Source: Thiomicrospira aerophila AL3 (GTDB taxonomy: Bacteria; Pseudomonadota; Gammaproteobacteria; Thiomicrospirales; Thiomicrospiraceae). Taken from it: a stretch of 64,000 nucleotides of DNA. The stretch covers positions 1,054,001 to 1,118,000 of the forward strand of contig NZ_CP007030.1 of NCBI RefSeq assembly GCF_000227665.2. Reading direction: 5' to 3'. Each line of letters begins with the position of its first letter. Position 1 is the stretch's first letter. A model generated the notes under the pieces. That model was not told the origin of the DNA, did no database searches, and was given only the letters and a program-made list of their open reading frames with translations. The position numbers and the translations under genes are program-made. Of this stretch, positions 8,872 through 18,423 are shown piece after piece.

Positions 8872-10354
8872 CCGTACCCTCCTCAGGTTCCAAATTAACC
8901 CGCCACTGCTGACCCGGCTGATCAAACAGCTTATTAGCATCACGCGGCCCCCATGTGCCTGAAGCATAGGTATCAATATAGCCACGATCCGATGACCAGG
9001 CCTGCAAGACCGGCTCGACCACCTTCCAAGCCGCCTTTACTTCATCAAAGCGTAAAAATAATGAGCGGTCACCTTTAATGACATCAAGCAACAATTCTTC
9101 ATAGGCATCATGTTGCTCTTCATCTTCTTGACGCATACTGGCATCGAGCGACACTTGGCGGGTATTAATCTCTAACCCCGGTTGTTTAGCGGTCATTTCA
9201 ATTCGAATGGTCTCTTCCGGCTGAATCCCAAACACCAACCAGTTAGGCGCCATTTTTTTCACCTGGGATTCACGAAAAAATTGCTTAGGGGGATGCTTAA
9301 AACAAATCGAAATAATCGTCTGGTTTTTAGGCATGTTTTTGCCGGTTTGAACATAAAACGGCACGCCTGCCCAACGCCAGTTTTCAATGTATAGTTTCAG
9401 GGCTGCATAAGTTTCCGTCACGCTGTCGGGTGCTACCCCAGGCTCGTCTAAATAAGCCGGCATCGACTTGCCATTCACTTTTCCTGCCGCATATTGAGCA
9501 CGATAAGCTTGGGCATTAACCGCCGATTTAGCAATAGGTCGAATGGATTTAAGAAGTTTCACTTTTTCGTTGCGCAAATCCTCAGCTTCAATCGAGGCCG
9601 GTGGCTCCATGGCAATAATAGCGAGCAGTTGCAATAGATGACTTTGAATCATATCGCGCAACGCACCGCTGCCATCATAATAGCCAGCACGAGTGCCAAT
9701 TGGCTTGGCCTCAGCATGGGTAATTTGTACATGATCAATGTAATTGCGATTCCACAAGGGTTCCATCAACAGGTTGGCAAAGCGGAACACCATCAGGTTT
9801 TGCACCATGCCCTTGCCTAGATAATGGTCAATGCGATACATCTGTTTTTCATCTAGGCAACGATTGAGCTGGGTTTGCAAGCTCTTAGCACTTTCTAGAT
9901 CATAGCCAAAGGGTTTTTCAAACACCACGCGTCGCCAACCATCACGCTCATCCAGTAATTGCGCCTTCGCAAGATGCTGCACCACTGGGTTAAATTCTTT
10001 CGGGCTGATCGATAAATAAAACGCCATGTTTTTTGGGTAGTCGTGCTGCTCAAAATAGGCGGCCATCTCACAAAAAGACTGCGGTTCGTTGATATCGACC
10101 TTGATGTAGTCTAAACGGGCACTAAAGCGTTCAAACACCGCATTATCTAGACCTTTGCGCGCAACAGGCAATACCGCCTGCTTAGCTTGCTCAATCCAAT
10201 CATTGCGTTGCCAATCACGACGCCCTAATGCCACAATTTTCACACCTGGGTCTAAGCGCCCTAGCACTTCTAAATGATAAAAAGCCGGGAATAACTTGGT
10301 TAATGACAGGTTGCCGGTGGCACCAAAAATCACATAGGTACAGGAAACCGGCAT
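8864..10354 (-). CDS. zwf: Glucose-6-phosphate 1-dehydrogenase
   Basis: Oxidises glucose-6-phosphate to 6-phosphogluconolactone while reducing NAD(P)+. The nucleotide-binding motif is [17 protein letters not shown] (canonical GASGDLA is partly changed) and the substrate/active-site motif is [10 protein letters not shown]. The start at 10354 ([14 protein letters not shown]) has GAGGTG upstream; the open frame up to 10420 adds 22 residues that overlap gnd and are unlikely. At 496 residues it has the usual length. It sits two bases after gnd and overlaps pgl by eight bases, so the three enzymes of the oxidative branch are made together. Confidence 0.96.
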   Translation of the reverse strand: MPVSCTYVIFGATGNLSLTKLFPAFYHLEVLGRLDPGVKIVALGRRDWQRNDWIEQAKQAVLPVARKGLDNAVFERFSARLDYIKVDINEPQSFCEMAAYFEQHDYPKNMAFYLSISPKEFNPVVQHLAKAQLLDERDGWRRVVFEKPFGYDLESAKSLQTQLNRCLDEKQMYRIDHYLGKGMVQNLMVFRFANLLMEPLWNRNYIDHVQITHAEAKPIGTRAGYYDGSGALRDMIQSHLLQLLAIIAMEPPASIEAEDLRNEKVKLLKSIRPIAKSAVNAQAYRAQYAAGKVNGKSMPAYLDEPGVAPDSVTETYAALKLYIENWRWAGVPFYVQTGKNMPKNQTIISICFKHPPKQFFRESQVKKMAPNWLVFGIQPEETIRIEMTAKQPGLEINTRQVSLDASMRQEDEEQHDAYEELLLDVIKGDRSLFLRFDEVKAAWKVVEPVLQAWSSDRGYIDTYASGTWGPRDANKLFDQPGQQWRVNLEPEEGTDA

Positions 10355-10356
10355 AA

Positions 10357-11805
10357 CTACACCTCGTAGGTTGTGGAGTGAGCCAACCCGCCAGAGCCCA
10401 CCCAGTCGGTATGGTGCCATTCACCACGCGGGCGATCGGTACGCTCATAGGTATGCGCACCAAAATAGTCACGTTGAGCTTGAATCATATTGGCTGAACC
10501 CTTCGCAGTACGGTAACCATCATAAAACGCCAAGGCTGCGGATAAGGCTGGCATTGCAATACCAGCCTGCACGCCAAACACGATGGCTTGACGCCAATTC
10601 ATTTCAGATTGGGTTAAGGCTTGGGTGAAAAACGGCGTCAACATCAGCGAATCAAGGTCAGGATTTTGTTCATAGGCTTGTTTGATTTCGCCTAAAAAGC
10701 GACTGCGGATAATGCAGCCACCTCGCCACATTAAGGCGATGCCGCCATAGTTTAATGGCCAGTCATAGTCGGCTGCGGCCTGCTTCATCAGCATATAACC
10801 CTGAGTGTAGGAAATAATTTTGCTCGCGTAAAGCGCATCATGAATCGCTTGGAGCATGGCCTCACGATCTACCGCAGGCGCTTGGGCTTGACTGGTTAAC
10901 ACGCCTTGAGCCGTAACCCGTTGCGATTTTAACGCCGACAAACAACGCGCATAAACCGATTCGGTAATCAGGGTTAAGGGCACACCCAATTCGAGCGAAT
11001 TAATCCCCGTCCATTTGCCGGTACCTTTTTGGCCTGCCGCATCCAATACTTTATCAATTAGCGGCTCGCCATCCGTATCTTTGAATTTAAGAATATCGGC
11101 GGTAATCTCAATTAAATAGGAGTCGAGTACCCCGGTATTCCATTTAGCAAACACCGCCTGACATTCATCAGCGCTCATCTTCAATCCAAAGCGCATCAGT
11201 TGATAGGCTTCAGCAATGAGTTGCATATCACCGTATTCAATACCATTGTGAACCATTTTGACATAATGACCGGCCCCTTCAGGCCCCACCCATTCACAGC
11301 AAGCTTCATCACCTACTTTGGCCGCAATCGCTTGAAATATAGGTTTGACTAACGGCCAGGCCTGCTCATGCCCACCCGGCATAATCGATGGCCCAAAGCG
11401 CGCACCTTCCTCGCCACCCGAGACACCGGTACCGATAAAATGAATACCCTGTTCTGCCAACGCACGGCTGCGACGGGTGGTATCGGTATAAAGCGAATTA
11501 CCCCCGTCAATAATGACATCACCTTGACTAAGCAGAGGCACTAGCTGGGCAATAAAATCATCAACGACTTGACCCGCTTTAACCATCAACATGACTTTAC
11601 GCGGTGCGGCGAGCTGCTGGACTAAGTCTTCAAGGCTATAAGCGGCTTGAATGGGTAAATCACCCACTCTTTGTGCCATGAACTCATCGGTTTTGCTTGC
11701 AGAGCGATTATAGACCGACACTTTAAAACCATGATCAGCCATGTTTAGCACTAAATTCTGCCCCATGACCGCTAAACCAATTAAACCTATATCACTTTGT
11801 TGCAT
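10357..11805 (-). CDS. gnd: 6-phosphogluconate dehydrogenase, decarboxylating
   Basis: Converts 6-phosphogluconate to ribulose-5-phosphate, CO2 and NADPH. Motifs are the N-terminal dinucleotide fold [29 protein letters not shown], the substrate loop [18 protein letters not shown] and the C-terminal all-helical domain with KGTGKWT. At 482 residues this is the long (E. coli-type) Gnd. The ATG at 11805 has AAGGGAAG upstream; the longer frame to 11850 is not family-like. It is the first gene of gnd-zwf-pgl and lies just downstream of the tRNA operon terminator. Confidence 0.96.
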   Translation of the reverse strand: MQQSDIGLIGLAVMGQNLVLNMADHGFKVSVYNRSASKTDEFMAQRVGDLPIQAAYSLEDLVQQLAAPRKVMLMVKAGQVVDDFIAQLVPLLSQGDVIIDGGNSLYTDTTRRSRALAEQGIHFIGTGVSGGEEGARFGPSIMPGGHEQAWPLVKPIFQAIAAKVGDEACCEWVGPEGAGHYVKMVHNGIEYGDMQLIAEAYQLMRFGLKMSADECQAVFAKWNTGVLDSYLIEITADILKFKDTDGEPLIDKVLDAAGQKGTGKWTGINSLELGVPLTLITESVYARCLSALKSQRVTAQGVLTSQAQAPAVDREAMLQAIHDALYASKIISYTQGYMLMKQAAADYDWPLNYGGIALMWRGGCIIRSRFLGEIKQAYEQNPDLDSLMLTPFFTQALTQSEMNWRQAIVFGVQAGIAMPALSAALAFYDGYRTAKGSANMIQAQRDYFGAHTYERTDRPRGEWHHTDWVGSGGLAHSTTYEV

Positions 11806-11902
11806 GGATCTTCCCTTACGAATTTGATAAACATGATTAAAATTTATCATAAGATTAACAGAGATTATGCGCTTTTATGACAGACTGATGAAAAAAACCC
11901 AT

Positions 11903-11936
11903 AAAAAAAGCCAGTCATGCAAGCATAACTGGCTTT
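11903..11936 (-). terminator. Intrinsic terminator of the tRNA operon
   Basis: A nine-base-pair perfect stem pairs 11907-11915 (AAAGCCAGT on the plus strand) with 11928-11936, and further partial pairing continues toward the loop. Read on the minus strand it is followed by a run of seven T. It lies immediately past the last tRNA (Glu, 3 prime end at 11943) and before the gnd start, so it should stop tRNA transcription and insulate gnd. Confidence 0.85.
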
Positions 11937-11942
11937 AAAAAG

Positions 11943-12018
11943 TGGCGTCCCGTAGGGGAGTCGAACCCCTGTTACCGCCGTGAAAGGGCAGTGTCCTAGG
12001 CCTCTAGACGAACGGGAC
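11943..12018 (-). tRNA. tRNA-Glu (TTC), copy 2 of the operon
   Basis: A 76-base tRNA with a seven-pair acceptor stem (GTCCCGT/ACGGGAC), anticodon TTC in the loop CCTTTCACGG, T-loop GGTTCGACTCC and an encoded 3 prime CCA. It is identical over its whole length to the tRNA-Glu at 12154-12229. It is the last of four tRNAs transcribed on this strand and is followed by the terminator at 11903-11936. Confidence 0.97.
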
Positions 12019-12075
12019 TAATTTTTTTAACATTTGCTACACGGCTAAGGGCCTAGGAAGCCGTGAAACGAAATT

Positions 12076-12151
<76 letters not shown>

Positions 12152-12153
12152 AA

Positions 12154-12229
12154 TGGCGTCCCGTAGGGGAGTCGAACCCCTGTTACCGCCGTGAAAGGGC
12201 AGTGTCCTAGGCCTCTAGACGAACGGGAC
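12154..12229 (-). tRNA. tRNA-Glu (TTC), copy 1 of the operon
   Basis: Sequence, structure and encoded CCA are identical to the tRNA-Glu at 11943-12018. Identical copies flanking tRNA-Gly suggest a local duplication kept uniform by gene conversion or by recent origin. It is second in transcription order, after tRNA-Ala. Confidence 0.97.
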
Positions 12230-12252
12230 ATATATCATCTTCGCGAAGGTGT

Positions 12253-12328
<76 letters not shown>

Positions 12329-12345
12329 TCGCGTTGATGGAGCGT

Positions 12346-12373
12346 ATTATAAAGAGTCAGCGCCTAGGGTCAA
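12346..12373 (-). promoter_or_regulatory. Promoter of the tRNA operon
   Basis: On the minus strand TTGACC (12373-12368) is separated by 16 bases from a perfect TATAAT (12351-12346). The bases after the -10 box (ACGCTCC) are GC-rich, the usual discriminator of stable-RNA promoters inhibited by ppGpp and DksA. The -35 box overlaps the stop codon of the upstream solute-binding protein gene. This is a sequence match only. Confidence 0.85.
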
Positions 12374-13905
12374 GCACTTTTTGTAAAATTTTTTGTGACC
12401 TGCACCAATGAATCATAACGGCCATCGCTATGCAATTGATAACCCAGTATATTTTGGGCTGATACCACATACTGATTTTCATACCAAAGCGGAATGACGG
12501 GCAAATCATCGGCCAGATGCGCTTGTAGCGCGCGATAATAATATGCTTGGGTAGCCAAATCGCTGCTCTGCCCCGCTTTGATAATTAATTCATCGGCTCG
12601 CTCGCTTTGATAACGCCCGCGATTTGCACCACTTGGCGGTAAGGCATGGGAGGCAAAGACATAATCAAAAATGTCCGGACTTTTAATTCCCACCCAAGCC
12701 AAACTAAATAACTGGAAGCGACCTTGTACGATATCACTGTAAAACGTACCCCAATCATAACTTTGAATGCGCAAATCAATGCCAACCGCCCTTAACTGCG
12801 CTTGATACAAGGTCGCAATGCGAATGCGCGTCGGATCACTGGAAGTTTTAAAGCTCAAAGGGAGCAAACCGCTGCTGGGCACCGCCTGCTGTTGGCGCAA
12901 CTGACTGATAAAAGCGGCCGCTTGGTCCGGGTCATAGGCTACACCCGTTAAGCCACCATGACCCGCCCAATGCTCGGGTGGCAGTAACGCACCGGCTAAA
13001 CGAGCTTGACCCTTGAACATCGCATTAACAATCGCTTGACGGTCAATGCCCATCGCGATGGCTTGACGCAGCAATGGATTAGCCAGTAATGGATCACTCA
13101 TATTCATGCCAATGTAGGCAAAATTGCTGCCAGCCTGCCAAGCCACCTTGAGCGCTGGATGTTGTTGACAATAGGCCACCAACTCAGGCGATAAATCATT
13201 CTGAATCAAATCAAGCTCACCGCGTACCAGTTTCAGCACACGGACCAAGGCATCCGTCACGACAATAAACTGCACCTCGATGCCATCTTGGCGTTGCAAC
13301 ACCACGCCCTGTTCGTTTGAACTGATAAAACGCATCGGCCCACTACCGACAGGTGACTGACCAAAGTTATGTCCCTTGGCGATTAAATCAGCCGGTAAAA
13401 TACCTAAACTCAAGCGACTGACAAACAACGGATCAGGTTGATGGAGCTTGAAGCTCACTTGTAGCTCGTTATCAAGCTCAACACTGGCTATATTTCTTAA
13501 ATTACCACGATGCGGCGAGCCAAAATCCGCATCTAATACCCGCTGATAGGTTGCGACCACATCCTGTGCATGCAGTGGTTGATCATGATGAAATCGCGCT
13601 AGAGGTTGGCGCAGGGTAAATTGATAATGGGTGGAGGTTAACATCTGCCAATCAGCCAAGGCTGGTTGCGGTTGGGAGGCGTCATTAAAATCAATTAAGG
13701 CTTGATAAAGCAACCGATTCAGCCGACTGGAGAGTGCATCAGTGGCACGACCCGGGTCCAGGGTGCGCGGGCGTCCGGTCACCCCCATTTTAATCGTATC
13801 AGCGGCATTTACCGACTGGCAGCCGACTAAACTCAGCGCCATGCCGCCTAGACCTAACCACTTAAGGGCGTCGCGACGCCCTAACTTATTTGCTGTGGTC
13901 ATCAC
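12370..13905 (-). CDS. Family 5 ABC transporter solute-binding lipoprotein
   Basis: A 511-residue periplasmic binding protein of the peptide/nickel (SBP_bac_5) family, similar in layout to DppA and OppA (MGVTGRPRTLDPGRATDALS, LARFHHDQPLHAQDVVATYQRVLD, VGSGPMRFISS). The N terminus has a twin-arginine-like motif (GRRDALKWLG) and then a lipobox (LSLVGC), so it is probably an exported lipoprotein, perhaps through Tat. No permease or ATPase gene lies next to it, so it must serve a distant transporter or act alone. Peptide or oligopeptide binding is inferred from family only. Confidence 0.88.
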   Translation of the reverse strand: MMTTANKLGRRDALKWLGLGGMALSLVGCQSVNAADTIKMGVTGRPRTLDPGRATDALSSRLNRLLYQALIDFNDASQPQPALADWQMLTSTHYQFTLRQPLARFHHDQPLHAQDVVATYQRVLDADFGSPHRGNLRNIASVELDNELQVSFKLHQPDPLFVSRLSLGILPADLIAKGHNFGQSPVGSGPMRFISSNEQGVVLQRQDGIEVQFIVVTDALVRVLKLVRGELDLIQNDLSPELVAYCQQHPALKVAWQAGSNFAYIGMNMSDPLLANPLLRQAIAMGIDRQAIVNAMFKGQARLAGALLPPEHWAGHGGLTGVAYDPDQAAAFISQLRQQQAVPSSGLLPLSFKTSSDPTRIRIATLYQAQLRAVGIDLRIQSYDWGTFYSDIVQGRFQLFSLAWVGIKSPDIFDYVFASHALPPSGANRGRYQSERADELIIKAGQSSDLATQAYYYRALQAHLADDLPVIPLWYENQYVVSAQNILGYQLHSDGRYDSLVQVTKNFTKSA

Positions 13906-13916
13906 ACCAATCGCGG

Positions 13917-15251
13917 CTAAGGCGCAATCAATAGCTGATCGACCTGAGCAAGATCGTCAGGTTGTAATTGTCCAAGCACCTGTTTAAGACGTAGCTGCTC
14001 TAAAACTAACGCCTGCATAGCTTGAGCGAGATTATTTTGTGCATTAAACACATTAGATCGCGCTGTTACGACATCAATCAAATTACGCAACCCTACTCGA
14101 TAGCCTTCTTCGGCGGCTTCTAAAAAGGCTTCGTTGGATTTAACCGCTTCTCGCAATGCATTAACACGCGCTTGACCCCGCTCTAAATTGCGCAAACTCA
14201 CCCGCGCATCTAAACTCGCCTGCTCGCGCGCTTCACGCACCGCAGTCATCGCGGTTTGATTGCGTAAACGGGCTTCATCAATTCTTGAGGAGGTTAAACC
14301 ACCTTGATAAAGAGGTAGCGTCGCATTGATGGCCAATTCGGTATTATTGCCGCTGCGACACAATAAGGGATCACGATCACTGCCACCACACTCGGTGCGA
14401 CTATGTGACAGAGTCAAATTCACATCGAACCAACGATCAGCTTGGCGAGTCGTGATGCCCTGCTCGGCTAAACGTTGTTGCTCAGTAGCAATTTGTACCG
14501 CAAGGTTTTGACTAAATTCATTGGCCAAACCGGCCTGCTCAGCCATCCGCATTAAGGCCGCATCAGGAGCAATGTTATGCTCTAACGGTAAGGTTTGTAC
14601 TTGTAACACAGGTTGACCGGTCAATCGACGCAGGGCTTCTTGACTAATATCGACATTATTTTCTGCTTCAATGCGGTCGGCCATCGCTAAATCATAGGCT
14701 GAACGAGTTTGTAACACATCGGTACGACTCGCCAACCCCACTTCAAAGGCGGCTTGGGCGCGTTCCCATTGAATTTTCTCGGCCGCTTCACGTGCTTGAG
14801 CAAAGCTTAGGGTTTGTTGGGCTAATAACAAATCAAAATACGCCTGACTCACTCGGGTCATCAGGTTCTGTGCCACATTGTCATAGCGCAACTGGGCAAG
14901 ATTAATCCGAATCGTCGCTTCATCGAATAGACTAAACGCTTCGCGGTTGTAAAGCGGTTGATCAAGACGTAAACCTAAACTTTGACGGTTTTGATTGCGC
15001 TCAATATCTGGGTAACTCAAGCCGGCTGTCGCATTCACTTTTGGTAATAGCAAAGCACGCGCCTGAACAAGCTGTTGCTGATCCGCTTCTAAATCAGAGC
15101 GAGCTTGGGCTAAGGTCGCATCATGCACAACGGCCATTTGATACACATCTAGCAGGCCTGGTGCGGCATAACCTGCGCCACTCACTAGCATGATTCCAAC
15201 AAAAGAACAGCGACTAAGCCATTGATTTAAATTATGTTTAATTTGTTTCAT
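13917..15251 (-). CDS. TolC family outer-membrane efflux/secretion protein
   Basis: A TolC-type trimeric outer-membrane channel that would connect inner-membrane transporters to the outside. After a signal peptide (cleavage near GYAAPG) come two outer membrane efflux repeats with the characteristic ASRTDVLQTRSAYDLA and its C-terminal counterpart VGLRNLIDVVTARSNVFNAQ. The start at 15251 has GGA upstream; the longer frame to 15293 is not signal-like. The start codon lies within the end of the CYTH gene (14-base overlap). No RND or type I partner is nearby, so the substrate cannot be said. Confidence 0.92.
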   Translation of the reverse strand: MKQIKHNLNQWLSRCSFVGIMLVSGAGYAAPGLLDVYQMAVVHDATLAQARSDLEADQQQLVQARALLLPKVNATAGLSYPDIERNQNRQSLGLRLDQPLYNREAFSLFDEATIRINLAQLRYDNVAQNLMTRVSQAYFDLLLAQQTLSFAQAREAAEKIQWERAQAAFEVGLASRTDVLQTRSAYDLAMADRIEAENNVDISQEALRRLTGQPVLQVQTLPLEHNIAPDAALMRMAEQAGLANEFSQNLAVQIATEQQRLAEQGITTRQADRWFDVNLTLSHSRTECGGSDRDPLLCRSGNNTELAINATLPLYQGGLTSSRIDEARLRNQTAMTAVREAREQASLDARVSLRNLERGQARVNALREAVKSNEAFLEAAEEGYRVGLRNLIDVVTARSNVFNAQNNLAQAMQALVLEQLRLKQVLGQLQPDDLAQVDQLLIAP

Positions 15252-15735
15252 GTTGCTTCCATTGGCTATAAGGATTTTTGGATAGACTAACATTATAGTA
15301 TTTCAAATCATCTGTCACCTCGCGACCAATCCAATCTGGCACAGTCACCGGTGTACGTTCATCAGGTAATTCAAGTTCTGCAATAATCAGACCGTCATTA
15401 TCACCGAAAAATTCATCGATTTCCCACACGCCAATTGCAGCGGGTACCAGATAACGAATTTTTTCAATAATCGGCCCAACTGTCAGTTTTTTAAGCATAT
15501 TTTCGGCATCAGCAAGCGCAATAGGATACTCATATTCATCACGACTCAAGCCTATCTCAAGACTCTTAATATTTATATTCGCTTGCGTACCTTCAATACG
15601 AATTCGCACTGAACTTTTACAAGAAGTTTCCTCGATTGAATTGAGGTAGCCTTGTACAAATCGTGTCTGCTGAATCACTTGGTCACGCCAAGCATCGCCG
15701 GTGACTAAAAACTTACGCTCTATTTCTCTGGCCAT
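15238..15735 (-). CDS. CYTH domain protein (triphosphate tunnel metalloenzyme family)
   Basis: A 165-residue single-domain CYTH protein. The N terminus MAREIERKFLV contains the ExExK motif that binds metal and triphosphate, and alternating charged strands (VRIRIEG, EYEYPI, WEIDEFFGDNDGLIIAELEL) form the tunnel. Bacterial members of this size hydrolyse tripolyphosphate or similar substrates; adenylate cyclase activity is possible in class IV relatives but less likely. It overlaps the start of the TolC-like gene and follows the exonuclease gene by ten bases, so it probably belongs to one transcript. Confidence 0.88.
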   Translation of the reverse strand: MAREIERKFLVTGDAWRDQVIQQTRFVQGYLNSIEETSCKSSVRIRIEGTQANINIKSLEIGLSRDEYEYPIALADAENMLKKLTVGPIIEKIRYLVPAAIGVWEIDEFFGDNDGLIIAELELPDERTPVTVPDWIGREVTDDLKYYNVSLSKNPYSQWKQHETN

Positions 15736-15745
15736 GCCCTAACCT

Positions 15746-16537
15746 TTAATTTTGTGTAGATTGCATTGCTTGCCAGGCCTGGTGATAAGCCTGCCAATGT
15801 GAATGGGTTGAATTTTTTAACACCTCAGTTAATTCTGCCTGTGTATGCTGATAAGCCGCTTGATCTAACCAGCCGCGCATTAATTGAAATCTTAGATAAA
15901 TCAAATAGGTATTGATCACATCTAATTCACAATAGTCACGAATACCCTGGATATCACCGGCCAAATATTGCTCTAAAACCCCCGCACCACTCAAGCCCAT
16001 TTTGCCTGGCAGCCCCAGCATCAGTGAGATTTCATCGAGTTTGGCATTGGCTCTGGGTTGATAACCGGCCATCACATCCATTAAATCAATATGGGCAAAC
16101 TGATAGCGACTAATGTAATTGTGCCATTTACGTTCGCGATTAAAGTCGCCCATATCCCAATAGGCTTGCGCGTTAATCCCATGTTTTAGCGCACGATAAT
16201 GCAATACCGGCAAGTCGAACCCGCCACCATTCCAAGTGACAAGGGTTGGCTGAAAACGACCAATACCATCGAAAAACCGCTGCAAGAGGCTGGCCTCGTT
16301 GTCATCAACTTCACCAATTGACCAAATCTTGACATCATCAGCCGTTTTTAACACCGCCGAAATCGCCACCACCTGATGCAAAAAGTGTTTGGGAAAATCA
16401 CTGCCCGTTTCAATGCGTCGTTTTAAACTGAGCGCCGCCAAACAATCTTGATCAGATAATTCTTGCCAGCCATAGACCTGACGAGCCGACGCAATATCCG
16501 GCACGGTTTCAATATCAAATACTAATACGGCACTCAT
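15746..16537 (-). CDS. Predicted 3 prime-5 prime exonuclease (DNA polymerase B exonuclease-like)
   Basis: A 263-residue DEDDy-type exonuclease resembling the proofreading domain of family B polymerases. The first acidic motif is VFDIETVPD near residue 6, the second lies in VTWNGGGFDLPVL and the third in YCELDVINTYLIYLRF, the order seen in stand-alone PolB-exo2 proteins. No polymerase domain is attached. A role in DNA or RNA end processing is likely, but no specific function is established. It sits between cysM and the CYTH gene on the same strand. Confidence 0.85.
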   Translation of the reverse strand: MSAVLVFDIETVPDIASARQVYGWQELSDQDCLAALSLKRRIETGSDFPKHFLHQVVAISAVLKTADDVKIWSIGEVDDNEASLLQRFFDGIGRFQPTLVTWNGGGFDLPVLHYRALKHGINAQAYWDMGDFNRERKWHNYISRYQFAHIDLMDVMAGYQPRANAKLDEISLMLGLPGKMGLSGAGVLEQYLAGDIQGIRDYCELDVINTYLIYLRFQLMRGWLDQAAYQHTQAELTEVLKNSTHSHWQAYHQAWQAMQSTQN

Positions 16538-16576
16538 CGGCTTGCTCTTGTTATCTTGCTCTCAAACATCACTGAC

Positions 16577-17473
16577 CTAACCCGCTGGGAACACATTGGT
16601 TGATAGATAGCGGTCGCCTCGATCACAAATAATGCACACCACCTTGGCATGCGGGGTGGTTTGTGCGATTTGCAGGGCCGCGGCCACACAACCGCCTGAC
16701 GAAATACCCGCAAAAATACCTTCTTTAGCCGCTAATTGACGCGTCGTTTCTTCAGCCATTTCTTGTGACATATCGATAATGCGATCCACCTGTTCGGGTT
16801 TATAAATAGCCGGTAAATAGGCTGCAGGCCAACGACGAATGCCCGGAATAGATGCCCCTTCGGTGGGCTGCACACCGACAATTTGCACCTTTGGGCTTTG
16901 GGATTTGAGATACAAAGACGTACCGACTATGGTGCCGGTCGTGCCCATTGCGCTGACAAAGTGGGTTAACTGGCCATCGGTATCACGCCAAATTTCCGGG
17001 CCGGTGCTATTAAAATGCGCTAAATAATTATCGGGGTTAGCAAACTGATTTAAAACCTGCCCTTCACCGCGTGCCGCCATCGCCAACGCCAAATCGCGCG
17101 CCCCTTCCATGCCCTCTTCTTGACTGACTAAAATCAGTTTTGCGCCATAAGCAGCCATAGAGGCACGACGCTCAATGCTCATATTGGCGGGCATAATCAA
17201 CACCATCTTATACCCCATCATTGCCGCGACCATCGCCAACGCAATACCGGTATTGCCACTGGTCGCTTCAATTAAGGTATCACCTGGCTTAATATCTCCG
17301 CGGCGTTGCGCTTGCAGAATCATGTTATAAGCCGGACGATCTTTGACAGAGCCGGCTGGATTTTGCCCTTCCATTTTAGCCCACACTTCAGCGCCTTCGG
17401 CTAAATCGGCCATGTGGGTTATCCGCACTAGCGGGGTATTGCCGATCAGGTCGGTCATATTATTAATCTTCAT
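16577..17473 (-). CDS. cysM: Cysteine synthase B
   Basis: A PLP enzyme that makes cysteine from O-acetylserine and sulfide (or thiosulfate in the CysM group). The PLP lysine is in PAGSVKDRPA, the substrate loop is EATSGNTGIALA and the phosphate-binding loop is GTTGTIVGTS. At 298 residues it is shorter than CysK and the N terminus (MTDLIGNTPLVRI) and RPAYNMI fit CysM. The start has AGGA upstream and follows the prenyltransferase gene by eight bases. Confidence 0.93.
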   Translation of the reverse strand: MKINNMTDLIGNTPLVRITHMADLAEGAEVWAKMEGQNPAGSVKDRPAYNMILQAQRRGDIKPGDTLIEATSGNTGIALAMVAAMMGYKMVLIMPANMSIERRASMAAYGAKLILVSQEEGMEGARDLALAMAARGEGQVLNQFANPDNYLAHFNSTGPEIWRDTDGQLTHFVSAMGTTGTIVGTSLYLKSQSPKVQIVGVQPTEGASIPGIRRWPAAYLPAIYKPEQVDRIIDMSQEMAEETTRQLAAKEGIFAGISSGGCVAAALQIAQTTPHAKVVCIICDRGDRYLSTNVFPAG

Positions 17474-17481
17474 CGCTTTTC

Positions 17482-18423
17482 CTAACCCATCCAGGCACTG
17501 ATCATTAAACTAATGGCGAGTAACGCAAGCACGCCCAAAATCATCACCACATTCATGGTTAATATAAATAATGCATCGGCAGTGTGTTCAAAATGCGGCT
17601 GTAATTTTGACCAAATCAAAGCAGCCGGTACAAAGCCGACCAAGGCCACTAGACTCAACCAAGGCAACACACCCAATCCAATCAATCCCACCAGTAGCAG
17701 CACACTGACCAACACACTCGCTTTAAATACCCACAGCGCATGGCGATCGCCTACAGCTAGCGGCAAGGTCCGACGGCCAACCTGCTGGTCAGCCTGCTTA
17801 TCGGGAAATTGATTGAGCAACAACAAATTATTTATCAACAAAAAAGGCAGCAAGGCCAACGCCATCAGCTCAGTAGGATAGTGCCCAGTCAGCGCAAAGG
17901 CTACACCTAACATCAACACCCAACCCAGCCCCAATCCTGGTGACGACCAACCCCATACCGGTTGACGTGTCATCCAAGGACTGTAGCTGAGAATAACGAC
18001 CAGCCCAAGCAATCCTAATGGAATGATGCGCCAATCCCATAACCAAACCAAATAGATGCCGAATCCGACTGCACAAGCAATCGCAATAAACGCAGCAGTT
18101 TGGACATTTTTTAGTGCCTCAGGATAACCTTGTAATGCACCACTGCCACCATTAAATGGCGTGCGCTGGGTGAGCTGATCCAATCCAGTGCGCGCATCAT
18201 GCACTTCATTGAGCCAGTTAACACTGGCATGTACTACAAGTGCAGCCAAGCTGACCATTATCACCAGGCCTGGTGAGAGCTCAAAGCCCGCCCAAACGAG
18301 CCAAGCGACCGTTAGGGCCGTGACCACCAGTGCCAAAATCAAAAAATTAGGACGGCTGGTTTGCCATAATACGCGCAGCGTACAAAATCGACGACAATTT
18401 ACCGGTGGAAAAGCGGATTGCAT
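17482..18423 (-). CDS. UbiA family prenyltransferase
   Basis: A polytopic membrane enzyme of the UbiA superfamily, which attaches an isoprenoid chain to an aromatic or other acceptor. The first Asp-rich motif is NWLNEVHDARTGLD and is followed by RTPFNGGSGAL; the second is in NQFPDKQADQQVG. About eight membrane segments are visible. MenA-like members share this layout, but the acceptor cannot be decided from sequence. The ATG at 18423 shares one base with the stop of the upstream gene (TAATG), which argues for this start rather than the frame opening at 18474. Confidence 0.85.
   Translation of the reverse strand: MQSAFPPVNCRRFCTLRVLWQTSRPNFLILALVVTALTVAWLVWAGFELSPGLVIMVSLAALVVHASVNWLNEVHDARTGLDQLTQRTPFNGGSGALQGYPEALKNVQTAAFIAIACAVGFGIYLVWLWDWRIIPLGLLGLVVILSYSPWMTRQPVWGWSSPGLGLGWVLMLGVAFALTGHYPTELMALALLPFLLINNLLLLNQFPDKQADQQVGRRTLPLAVGDRHALWVFKASVLVSVLLLVGLIGLGVLPWLSLVALVGFVPAALIWSKLQPHFEHTADALFILTMNVVMILGVLALLAISLMISAWMG
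18261..18276. repeat. 16-base perfect palindromic form of the word
   Basis: TCACCAGGCCTGGTGA is symmetric over 16 bases, within the UbiA-family gene. It extends the eight-base core by four bases on each side. Confidence 0.85.

Noticed and set aside
8871..8985. Upstream extension of pgl and similar extensions of zwf, gnd, pyrG and ycaO
   Set aside because: The added residues do not match the families and overlap neighbouring genes; internal ATGs with good ribosome-binding sites are better starts.
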